A stretch of 6,051 nt of DNA from Mycobacterium sp. (lineage in GTDB: Bacteria; Actinomycetota; Actinomycetes; Mycobacteriales; Mycobacteriaceae): contig VERS01000151.1 in the NCBI GenBank assembly GCA_018882545.1, positions 1 through 6,051 of the forward strand, in the 5' to 3' direction. The notes beneath the pieces were generated by a model that saw only the letters and a program-made list of their open reading frames with translations, had not been told where the DNA came from and did not search any database. Positions within the stretch are counted from its first letter, which is position 1, and every line of letters begins with the position of its first letter. Of the stretch, positions 1 to 5,591 are shown one piece after another. Both the position numbers and the translations under genes were made by a program.

Positions 1-750
1 GACGTGCGCGGCGACGTCCCACACCTCCGGCGCGACGTCCCCGGTGAGTCTCCCGTCCACCCGGCTGACACCGACGTCCAGCACGGCCGCACCCGGGCGA
101 ACCATGTCGGCGGTCAGCATGTGCGGCACGCCGACCGCCGCGACGACGATATCGGCCTGCCGGGTGAATACCGCCGGGTCGCGGGTTCCGGTGTGGCACA
201 ACGTCACCGTGGCATTTTCGGTCTTCCGGGTCAGCAGCAATCCCAGCGGCCTACCCACGGTGACACCCCGGCCGAGCACCACCACGTGCGCCCCGTCGAT
301 GGGCACACCGAAGCGGCGCAGCAGCGCCACGATGCCGCGGGGGGTGCACGGCAGCGGCCCCGGTTCACCCAGCACCAGCCGGCCCAGGTTGACCGGGTGC
401 AGACCGTCGGCGTCCTTGCCGGGGTCGATCCGCTCCAGGGCGGCGTTTTCGTCGAGGTGCCGCGGCAGCGGTAGTTGGACGATGTAGCCGGTGCACGACG
501 GATCGGCGTTGAGGTCGTCGATGGCCCCGTTGAGTTGCGCCTCGGTGGCGTCCGCCGGCAGGTCGCGGCGCAGCGAGGTGATGCCGACCTTCGCGCAGTC
601 GGAGTGCTTGCCGCGGACGTAGGCGTGCGAGCCGGGGTCGTCGCCGACCAGAATGGTCCCCAGACCGGGGGTGCGGCCCGCGGCGGTGAGTGCGGCGACC
701 CGCGCGGTGAGGTCGGCGAAGATCTCGTCGCGGGTCAGCTTGCCATCCAG
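1..750 (-). CDS. folD: FolD, methylenetetrahydrofolate dehydrogenase/cyclohydrolase (3' end off window)
   Basis: Bifunctional cytosolic enzyme that interconverts 5,10-methylene-THF, 5,10-methenyl-THF and 10-formyl-THF, supplying one-carbon units for purine and formyl-methionine synthesis. Reading the minus strand gives 250 uninterrupted codons. Counting from the CTG at 750-748, the LDGK start of the family is at residues 1-4, the catalytic Tyr/Lys of YVRGK at Y44 and K48, VQLPLP at 91-96, the folate-site Asp in KDADG at D115, PLPCTP near 132-137, and the Rossmann loop GRGVTVGRP at 160-168. The last visible residues fall about 28 short of the roughly 280-aa family length, so the conserved PNPGGVGP segment lies outside. 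The start is odd: between the in-frame TAA at 777-775 and LDGK there is no ATG, GTG or TTG, leaving CTG at 750 as the best candidate, or a one-base sequence error. It is divergent from the oxidoreductase gene. Identity is secure; the exact start is not. Confidence 0.95.
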   Translation of the reverse strand, partial: MDGKLTRDEIFADLTARVAALTAAGRTPGLGTILVGDDPGSHAYVRGKHSDCAKVGITSLRRDLPADATEAQLNGAIDDLNADPSCTGYIVQLPLPRHLDENAALERIDPGKDADGLHPVNLGRLVLGEPGPLPCTPRGIVALLRRFGVPIDGAHVVVLGRGVTVGRPLGLLLTRKTENATVTLCHTGTRDPAVFTRQADIVVAAVGVPHMLTADMVRPGAAVLDVGVSRVDGRLTGDVAPEVWDVAAHV

Positions 751-771
751 GCTCTGTGCGGGCGCCGCTGC

Positions 772-777
772 ATTTTA
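772..777 (-). promoter_or_regulatory. Candidate -10 hexamer for folD
   Basis: On the minus strand the sequence TAAAAT matches the sigma-A -10 consensus TATAAT at five of six bases, and it sits in the only AT-rich patch of the 30-bp gap between the folD and oxidoreductase starts. A transcript starting 7-8 nt further on would have a leader of about 14 nt before the CTG at 750. The region about 17 bp upstream, inside the oxidoreductase coding sequence, shows no convincing -35, which is common in mycobacteria. The TAA of the same hexamer is also the stop that bounds the folD frame upstream. Function is inferred. Confidence 0.4.
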
Positions 778-780
778 CAG

Positions 781-2001
781 ATGGGTGTCGTCCCGGATGT
801 CTTCAGCCCGGCCCAACTCGGGCCGGTCACCCTGCGCAACCGGATCATCAAGGCGGCCACCTTCGAGGCCCGCACCCCGGGGGCGCTGGTCAGCGACGAC
901 CTGATCGACTTCCACCGGGCGATGGCCGCCGGCGGGGTCGCGATGACCACACTGGCCTACTGCGCGGTCAGCCCCGGCGGGCGCACCGACTCTTCGGCGC
1001 TGTGGATGCGCCCGCAGGCCGTGCCGGGCCTGCGCCGCCTGGCCGATGCGGTACACGCCGAGGGCGCGGCGATCAGCGCGCAGATCGGACACGCCGGGCC
1101 GGTGGCCAACGCCCGCTCCAATCGGGCCGCCGCCCTGGCGCCGGTGCGCTTCTTCAACCCGCTGTCGATGCGGTTCGCCAAGCATGCATCCCGCGATGAC
1201 ATCGACGCGGTGATCGCCGCCCACGCCGCCGCGGCGCGGTACGCCATCGACGCCGGCTTCGACGCCGTCGAGGTTCACCTCGGGCACAACTATCTGGCCA
1301 GTTCCTTTCTCTCCCCGATGATCAACCGGCGCACCGACGAGTTCGGCGGCTCGCTGGCCAACCGCGCCAAGGTGGCCCGCGGCATCGTGCGGGCGGTGCG
1401 CGCCGAAGTGGCCCGCGACGGGCAGCCCGCGGTCGCGGTGACCGCCAAACTCAACATGGCCGACGGGGTGCGCGGGGGGATCCCGGTGCAGGAGGCGCTG
1501 CAGACCGCCCGCTGGCTGCAGGATGACGGCGGTCTGGATGCCCTGGAACTGACTGCGGGCAGTTCGCTGGTCAACCCCATGTACCTGTTCCGCGGCGACG
1601 CCCCGGTCAAGGAGTTCGCCGGCGCCTTCGCACCCCCGCTGCGCTGGGGAATCCGGATGACCGGGAAGAAGTTCCTGCGCGAGTATCCCTACCGCGACCT
1701 GTTCTTGCTGCGCGACGCCGAACAGTTCCGCCGGGAACTGACCATGCCGCTGATCCTGCTCGGCGGGATCACCGACCGCGACGGTATGGACCGGGCCGTG
1801 GCGGCGGGGTTCGACTTCGTCGCGATGGGCCGGGCACTGCTGGCCGAGCCGGATCTGATCAACCGGATCAAGGCCGAGGGCGACGCGGTCCGGTCCCCGG
1901 TCAAATCCCTGTGCACGCACTGCAACAAATGCATGCCGACGATCTACACCAAGACCCGGTGCGTCGTCACCGGAGGCCCCCAGGCCCGCCCCTCGGGTTA
2001 G
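781..2001 (+). CDS. Old Yellow Enzyme-family NADH:flavin oxidoreductase with C-terminal Cys cluster
   Basis: Predicted cytosolic FMN oxidoreductase of 406 aa with a TIM-barrel fold of the OYE / 2,4-dienoyl-CoA reductase group; the substrate is unknown. Visible motifs are DVFSPAQLGPVTLRNRI near the N-terminus, QIGH at 101-104, the active-site segment HLGHNY at 166-171 (candidate H166, H169/N170, Y171), FLSPMINRRTDEFGGS just after it, and the flavin-phosphate loops LLGGI and AMGRALL in the last third. At the C-terminus C378, C381, C384 and C394 form a CX2CX2CX9C pattern like the [4Fe-4S] site of 2,4-dienoyl-CoA reductase and trimethylamine dehydrogenase. The protein stops 12 residues later, so their C-terminal FAD/NAD(P) domains are absent. 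The ATG at 781 was chosen because the family motif begins a few residues later; an open frame extends up to 475 but lies over folD. No Shine-Dalgarno sequence is visible. It resembles M. tuberculosis Rv3359, also near folD. Confidence 0.92.
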   Translation: MGVVPDVFSPAQLGPVTLRNRIIKAATFEARTPGALVSDDLIDFHRAMAAGGVAMTTLAYCAVSPGGRTDSSALWMRPQAVPGLRRLADAVHAEGAAISAQIGHAGPVANARSNRAAALAPVRFFNPLSMRFAKHASRDDIDAVIAAHAAAARYAIDAGFDAVEVHLGHNYLASSFLSPMINRRTDEFGGSLANRAKVARGIVRAVRAEVARDGQPAVAVTAKLNMADGVRGGIPVQEALQTARWLQDDGGLDALELTAGSSLVNPMYLFRGDAPVKEFAGAFAPPLRWGIRMTGKKFLREYPYRDLFLLRDAEQFRRELTMPLILLGGITDRDGMDRAVAAGFDFVAMGRALLAEPDLINRIKAEGDAVRSPVKSLCTHCNKCMPTIYTKTRCVVTGGPQARPSG

Positions 2002-2004
2002 CAT
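1999..2004 (+). promoter_or_regulatory. Candidate -10 hexamer overlapping the oxidoreductase stop codon
   Basis: TAGCAT fits the mycobacterial -10 pattern TANNNT, and its first three bases are the TAG stop of the oxidoreductase. Exactly 8 nt separate it from the ATG at 2013, the spacing expected if transcription begins at or next to that A and the transporter mRNA is leaderless. No Shine-Dalgarno sequence precedes the ATG, which agrees with this. No good -35 is visible. The same arrangement recurs at 4515. Confidence 0.35.
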
Positions 2005-2012
2005 TGGCGCCG

Positions 2013-4517
2013 ATGAGCCGCCCCGTGTCCGGACCCACGCTGACCGTTCGGGTCGACGGGGCCCCCCGCACCTTCACCGCCGGGCAGGACGTCGTCATCG
2101 GCCGGGACCTGCGCGCCGACTTGCGCATCGCGCACCCCCTGGTGTCCCGGGCCCATGTGCTGCTGCGGTTCGACACCGTTTCCGGGGGCCGCTGGACTGC
2201 GGTGGACAACGGCTCGCTGAACGGCATGTACCTGCACGGCAGGCGGATTCCGCACACCGACATCACCGACGGCGTGACGGTCAACCTCGGCAACCCGGAC
2301 GGTCCGGCGGTCAGCTTCGAGATCGGTCCCAACCCCGGCACGATGGGTCGGCCGCCGCAGATCGCCACCGACGTCATCCCGCACGGCGCACCCCGGCCGG
2401 TGTACCCGGGCTCGCGGCCGCAGCCGACCTATCCGCCGCCGCCGGTGAGCGCCCCGCCGACCCCACCGCTCGCGCCGGACGCCGCACCCACCCAGTTGGG
2501 TCCGGCCCGCTCGGGTGCGACGTCGAATTCGGCCACCTCGAACTTGGCCACGTCGATGCTGAGGATCCTCAAACCGGGTTCACCGCCACCGGCCCCGCCC
2601 GGATCGCTGCGGATCGGCCGGGCCGCCGATAACGACGTCGTGATTCCCGACGTCCTGGCCTCCCGGCACCACGCCACCCTGATCCCGACCCCGGGTGGGC
2701 CGGAGATCGTCGACAACCGTTCCATCAACGGCACTTTCGTCAACGGCACCCGGGTGGACACCGCGCTGCTCACCGAGGGCGACGTGGTGACCATCGGCAA
2801 CAACGACCTGATCTTCACCGGCGGATCGCTGGTGCGGCGCAGCGAGACCGCGGCGGCCACCGCCACCGGCGGGCTGGACGTGCGCGGGGTCACCTGGACC
2901 ATCGAGAACAACAAGACACTGCTGGACAGCATCTCGCTGACCGCACGGCCGGGCACCCTGACCGCAATGATCGGGCCGTCGGGGGCGGGCAAGTCCACCC
3001 TGGCGCGGCTGATCGCCGGCTACACCCACCCCACCTCCGGCACGGTCAGTTTCGAGGGGCACGACGTCCACGCCGACTACGCCTCGCTGCGGTCCCGGAT
3101 CGGGATGGTGCCCCAGGACGATGTGGTGCACGGTCAGCTGACCGTCAACCAGGCCCTGATGTACGCCGCGGAGTTGCGGCTGCCCCCGGACACCACCAAA
3201 GAGGACCGCCAGCAGGTGGTCGCGCAGGTGCTCTCGGAGTTGGAGATGACCCAACACGCCGAGACCCGGGTGGACAAGCTCTCTGGTGGTCAGCGCAAGC
3301 GGGCCTCGGTCGCGCTGGAGTTGTTGACCGGCCCGTCGCTGCTGATCCTCGATGAGCCGACCTCGGGTCTGGACCCGGCTCTGGACCGCCAGGTGATGAC
3401 GATGCTGCGCCAACTCGCCGACGCCGGGCGGGTGGTGCTGGTGGTCACCCACTCGCTGACCTACCTGGACGTCTGCGATCAGGTGCTGCTGCTGGCCCCG
3501 GGCGGCAAGACCGCGTTCTATGGACCGCCGTCGCAGATCGGCCCCGCGATGGGGACGACGAACTGGGCCGACATCTTCTCCACCGTCGCCGCAGATCCCC
3601 AGGCCGCCAACGCGCGGTACCTGGCGCGCAGCGGGCCGCAGCCGGCGCCGCCGCCGGCCGAGGAGCCCTCCGTCCAGGGCGAGCCGGTGCACACCAGCCT
3701 GCGCCGGCAGTTCTCCACCATCGTGCGCCGGCAGACCCGGCTGATCGTCTCCGACCGCGGCTATTTCATTTTCCTGGCGCTGCTGCCGTTCATCATGGGG
3801 GTGCTGTCCCTGGCGGTGCCCGGCGACGTCGGATTCGGGGTGCCCGACCCGATGGGTGACGCGCCCAATGAACCGGGGCAGATCCTGGTGCTGCTCAACG
3901 TCGGGGCGATCTTCATGGGCACCGCGTTGACCATCCGCGACCTGATCGGGGAGCGTGCGATCTTCCGCCGCGAGCAGGCCGTCGGGCTGTCCACGACGGC
4001 CTACCTGCTGGCCAAGGTGTGCGTCTACACGGTGTTCGCGCTGCTGCAGTCGGCGATCGTCACCGCGATCGTCGTCTGGGGCAAGGGTGCGCCCACCAAA
4101 GGTGCTGTGGCGCTCGGCAACCCGTCGCTGGAGCTCTTCGCGACCATCGCCGCGACCTGCGTGGCCTCGGCCAACCTGGGGCTGCTGCTGTCAGCGCTGG
4201 CCAAATCCAACGAGCAGATCATGCCGCTGCTGGTGGTGGCGATCATGAGCCAGCTGGTGTTCTCCGGCGGCATGATCCCGGTGACCAACCGGCTGGTGCT
4301 CGACCAACTGTCCTGGCTGACACCGGCCCGGTGGGGTTTCGCCGCCTCGGCTTCGACGGTGGACCTGGTCAACCTGGTGCCCGGACCGCTGACCCCCAAG
4401 GACCGCTGGTGGAAGCACACCGGGTCGAGTTGGTGGTTCGACATGGCGATGCTGGCCGGTCTGAGCGCGCTGTATCTGAGCCTGGTGCGCTTCAAGATCC
4501 GGCGCAAGGCCGCCTAA
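2013..4517 (+). CDS. FHA-FHA-ABC ATPase-ABC2 membrane exporter (Rv1747-like)
   Basis: Single-chain ABC half-transporter of the ABCG-like type, 834 aa, probably an inner-membrane exporter working as a dimer. FHA1 spans about residues 10-105 (GR 30-31, SRAH 45-48, NGSLNG 66-71). A Pro-rich linker covers about 127-165, followed by NLATS with T180. FHA2 spans about 183-285 (GR 202-203, SRHH 217-220, NRSINGT 235-241). The ATPase has Walker A GPSGAGKST at 321-329, Q-loop Q368, signature LSGGQ at 423-427, Walker B Asp447/Glu448 and H-loop H480, all intact. About six membrane helices follow, near 584-605, 623-643, 664-690, 707-731, 737-757 and 809-828. FHA domains bind phosphothreonine. In M. tuberculosis, Rv1747 is phosphorylated on linker threonines by the neighbouring kinase PknF and is linked to export of phosphatidylinositol mannosides; the cargo here is inferred at most. 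The ATG at 2013 was chosen over a GTG at 1911 inside the previous gene because the FHA fold begins about 10 residues after it. No kinase gene is in the window. Confidence 0.95.
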   Translation: MSRPVSGPTLTVRVDGAPRTFTAGQDVVIGRDLRADLRIAHPLVSRAHVLLRFDTVSGGRWTAVDNGSLNGMYLHGRRIPHTDITDGVTVNLGNPDGPAVSFEIGPNPGTMGRPPQIATDVIPHGAPRPVYPGSRPQPTYPPPPVSAPPTPPLAPDAAPTQLGPARSGATSNSATSNLATSMLRILKPGSPPPAPPGSLRIGRAADNDVVIPDVLASRHHATLIPTPGGPEIVDNRSINGTFVNGTRVDTALLTEGDVVTIGNNDLIFTGGSLVRRSETAAATATGGLDVRGVTWTIENNKTLLDSISLTARPGTLTAMIGPSGAGKSTLARLIAGYTHPTSGTVSFEGHDVHADYASLRSRIGMVPQDDVVHGQLTVNQALMYAAELRLPPDTTKEDRQQVVAQVLSELEMTQHAETRVDKLSGGQRKRASVALELLTGPSLLILDEPTSGLDPALDRQVMTMLRQLADAGRVVLVVTHSLTYLDVCDQVLLLAPGGKTAFYGPPSQIGPAMGTTNWADIFSTVAADPQAANARYLARSGPQPAPPPAEEPSVQGEPVHTSLRRQFSTIVRRQTRLIVSDRGYFIFLALLPFIMGVLSLAVPGDVGFGVPDPMGDAPNEPGQILVLLNVGAIFMGTALTIRDLIGERAIFRREQAVGLSTTAYLLAKVCVYTVFALLQSAIVTAIVVWGKGAPTKGAVALGNPSLELFATIAATCVASANLGLLLSALAKSNEQIMPLLVVAIMSQLVFSGGMIPVTNRLVLDQLSWLTPARWGFAASASTVDLVNLVPGPLTPKDRWWKHTGSSWWFDMAMLAGLSALYLSLVRFKIRRKAA

Positions 4518-4520
4518 GCT
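4515..4520 (+). promoter_or_regulatory. Candidate -10 hexamer overlapping the transporter stop codon
   Basis: TAAGCT fits TANNNT, its first three bases are the transporter's TAA stop, and 8 nt separate it from the ATG at 4529, matching the site at 1999-2004 exactly. A weak -35 candidate TTCAAG lies at 4491-4496 with an 18-bp spacer. It could give the small-protein genes a leaderless promoter of their own. Confidence 0.33.
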
Positions 4521-4528
4521 GAGCGCCG

Positions 4529-4768
4529 ATGAATCCTCTGCATCGGTGGTGGCTGTGGGGCTGCTTTGCCGCTACCCTGCTGGCGTCCTGGGCCGGCGGC
4601 TTCGGGGTGAGCGTCACCGCCGTCTTCATCGGCATCTACCTGACCGGCCTGGTGTTGATCGGGCGCGACGAGCCGGGAGCCGACGCGGATCCGGCGGCCG
4701 GTGCCGACGCCGGTGCCGACGCCGAGCCGTATCCGGAGGATGACGAAGTCAACGAGGGAAAACGCTGA
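4529..4768 (+). CDS. Small two-helix membrane protein with acidic GADA-repeat tail, unknown function
   Basis: Unrecognised 79-aa protein. Residues 1-10 are Trp-rich with a single basic patch (HRWWLW). Two hydrophobic stretches follow, about 8-22 and 25-44, separated by a Gly-rich turn (WAGGFG), predicting a helical hairpin in the membrane. The rest, from about residue 46, is strongly acidic and Ala/Gly-rich, with tetrapeptide repeats (GADA, DPAA, GADA, GADA at 50-65) and an EDDE cluster, probably disordered and cytosolic. It starts 11 nt after the transporter and its TGA overlaps the next gene by 4 nt, so an accessory role for the transporter or a partnership with the coiled-coil protein is plausible but unproven. 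No Shine-Dalgarno sequence is seen before the ATG. Hydrophobic design, codon bias and packing support a real gene. Confidence 0.75.
   Translation: MNPLHRWWLWGCFAATLLASWAGGFGVSVTAVFIGIYLTGLVLIGRDEPGADADPAAGADAGADAEPYPEDDEVNEGKR
4676..4723 (+). repeat. 12-bp tandem repeat coding for GADA units
   Basis: Four consecutive 12-bp units lie in frame: two perfect copies of GGTGCCGACGCC at 4700-4711 and 4712-4723, one degenerate copy at 4676-4687 and a more diverged unit at 4688-4699. They encode the acidic low-complexity tail of the small membrane protein. Perfect adjacent copies suggest slippage, so copy number may vary between strains. Confidence 0.7.
4754..4758 (+). promoter_or_regulatory. Ribosome binding site setting a CTG start
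   Basis: GAGGG lies 6 nt upstream of the CTG at 4765, inside the end of the preceding gene. It is the clearest Shine-Dalgarno match at any start in the window, and it is the main reason for placing the coiled-coil gene's start at CTG. Confidence 0.6.
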
Positions 4769-5112
4769 TCAGTCAGGACGATCTGGAAGACGTTCGCCGG
4801 CGACTCCGCGCTGCCGAGCAGGATGCCGCGGCCGCTCGGGTACTGGCCGGCGCCGCGGACCGCGATGTCGGCGAGATCCGCGCTGAGATTCGTGACTTCC
4901 GCCAGGCGACGACCGCGAGTTTCAACGCACTGCGGGCAGACTTCGTCGACCTCCGACAAGACTTCACCGATCTTCGACAAGACTTCAGCCGTCTCGAGGA
5001 TCACGTTGACCGTGGCTTCATCGAAATGCGCGGTAAGTTCGACGCAACCGCCGCAGGCCAGCAGCAGATCATCGATTTGATCCAAAGTCTGATCGACGGC
5101 CAGGACCGTTAG
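4765..5112 (+). CDS. Small heptad-repeat coiled-coil protein, unknown function, apparent CTG start
   Basis: Unrecognised 115-aa soluble, charged protein with no membrane segment. The open frame runs from the stop at 4741-4743 to TAG at 5110-5112. The only plausible early start is CTG at 4765, preceded by GAGGG with 6-nt spacing and overlapping the upstream TGA as CTGA, a typical translational-coupling arrangement. In-frame ATG or TTG codons occur only far downstream (from about 5026). Hydrophobic residues fall in 3-4 spacing: F53, L56, F60, L63, F67, L70, F74, L77, V81, then F85/M88/F92 after a slip. This predicts a long parallel coiled coil with near-identical heptads DFVDLRQ, DFTDLRQ and DFSRLED at 59-79. 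The N-terminal third is Arg/Glu/Ala-rich helix and the C-terminus ends QQQIIDLIQSLIDGQDR. Codons such as CGA, CAA, CTT and GTT are commoner than in the neighbouring genes. A tether or regulator of the upstream membrane proteins is one possibility, by context only. Confidence 0.72.
   Translation: MISQDDLEDVRRRLRAAEQDAAAARVLAGAADRDVGEIRAEIRDFRQATTASFNALRADFVDLRQDFTDLRQDFSRLEDHVDRGFIEMRGKFDATAAGQQQIIDLIQSLIDGQDR
4939..5001 (+). repeat. 21-bp tandem repeat coding for heptads
   Basis: Three 21-bp units (4939-4959, 4960-4980, 4981-5001) each begin GACTTC; the first two also share the ending CGACAA. Each encodes exactly one coiled-coil heptad, so the repeat keeps the hydrophobic register. Synonymous differences such as GACCTC against GATCTT show the copies are not recent duplicates. 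Confidence 0.75.
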
Positions 5113-5120
5113 CGGTCCTG
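5101..5120 (+). other. Perfect hairpin around the coiled-coil gene stop codon
   Basis: CAGGACCG at 5101-5108 and CGGTCCTG at 5113-5120 are exact reverse complements with a TTAG loop, giving an 8-bp stem with six G:C pairs; the TAG stop supplies three of the four loop bases. The stem ends 6 nt before the GTG of the methyltransferase gene. No T-tract follows, so a classical intrinsic terminator is unlikely; a role as weak terminator, processing site or coupling element is conjecture. Confidence 0.5.
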
Positions 5121-5126
5121 CTGCCC

Positions 5127-5591
5127 GTGTTCAAGATCCTGTTTCACTCGCCGCGCATCGCCCCCAACACCGGCAACGCGATCCGCATGGTGGCGGCCAC
5201 CGGCTGCGAACTGCATCTGGTTGAGCCGCTGGGCTTCGACCTGTCCGAGCCGAAACTGCGCCGCGCCGGGCTGGACTACCACGACCTGGCCTCGGTCACC
5301 GTGCACCGGAGTCTGGACGAGGCCTGGGCGGCGCTGCCCGGGGCGCGGGTCTTCGCCTTCACCGCCCACGCCCACGCTCGTTTCACCGAAATCCGTTATG
5401 CACCAGGCGATGTGTTGCTTTTTGGACCCGAACCGACGGGGCTTGACGAGCAGATACTGGCCGACCCGCGCATCACAGCACAAGTCCGGATTCCGATGCT
5501 GCCGGGCCGGCGCTCGTTGAACCTGTCCAACGCCGCCGCGGTCGCCGCTTACGAGGCCTGGCGGCAGCACGACTTCCAGGGGGGCGGCTGA
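5127..5591 (+). CDS. trmL: TrmL/SpoU-type tRNA 2'-O-methyltransferase
   Basis: S-adenosylmethionine-dependent SPOUT-fold enzyme of 154 aa, close to the usual TrmL length of about 155-160. TrmL methylates the ribose 2'-OH of the wobble nucleotide 34 in certain tRNA-Leu species as a homodimer in the cytosol. The three SPOUT motifs are visible: IAPNTGNAIR at 11-20 including the likely catalytic R20, FGPEPTGL at 99-106, and IPMLPGRRSLNLSNA at 122-136, which form the trefoil-knot cofactor site. It begins at GTG 5127; this places the beta-strand FKILF and motif 1 at normal distances from the N-terminus, and no better start lies upstream. No Shine-Dalgarno sequence precedes it, and 14 nt separate it from the previous stop, so coupled translation is likely. 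It resembles M. tuberculosis Rv3366 (annotated spoU). The exact nucleotide modified cannot be told from sequence alone. Confidence 0.93.
   Translation: MFKILFHSPRIAPNTGNAIRMVAATGCELHLVEPLGFDLSEPKLRRAGLDYHDLASVTVHRSLDEAWAALPGARVFAFTAHAHARFTEIRYAPGDVLLFGPEPTGLDEQILADPRITAQVRIPMLPGRRSLNLSNAAAVAAYEAWRQHDFQGGG

Noticed and set aside
4..487. Two plus-strand open frames over the folD region
   Set aside because: Both are Arg/His/Pro-rich shadow translations of the clear minus-strand folD sequence.
475..780. N-terminal extension of the oxidoreductase frame upstream of 781
   Set aside because: It overlaps the conserved folD coding sequence on the other strand, and its translation is unrelated to OYE proteins; the family N-terminus begins just after the ATG at 781.
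775..2004. Long open frame antisense to the oxidoreductase (409 codons, minus strand)
   Set aside because: High GC content produces long antisense frames; the product is low-complexity Gly/Arg/His/Ala with no domain, while the plus strand has a full OYE motif set. It ends at the TAA before folD, so it is not a folD extension.
2580..3692. 370-codon minus-strand frame under the transporter ATPase region
   Set aside because: Composition is Gly/Arg/Gln/His-rich with no motif, directly opposite intact FHA2 and ABC ATPase motifs on the plus strand.
4636..5085. 149-codon minus-strand frame across the two small genes
   Set aside because: It ignores the boundary between them and ends in Ser/Ala/Gly/Pro low complexity, whereas the plus-strand frame at 4765-5112 has a ribosome binding site, a coupling overlap and regular heptads.
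5101..5120. Calling the hairpin a rho-independent terminator
   Set aside because: There is no T-tract after the stem, and the next gene starts 6 nt further on, so it is recorded only as a structured element.
5109..5570. 153-codon minus-strand frame opposite the methyltransferase
   Set aside because: All three SPOUT motifs are on the plus strand; the antisense product has no recognisable feature.
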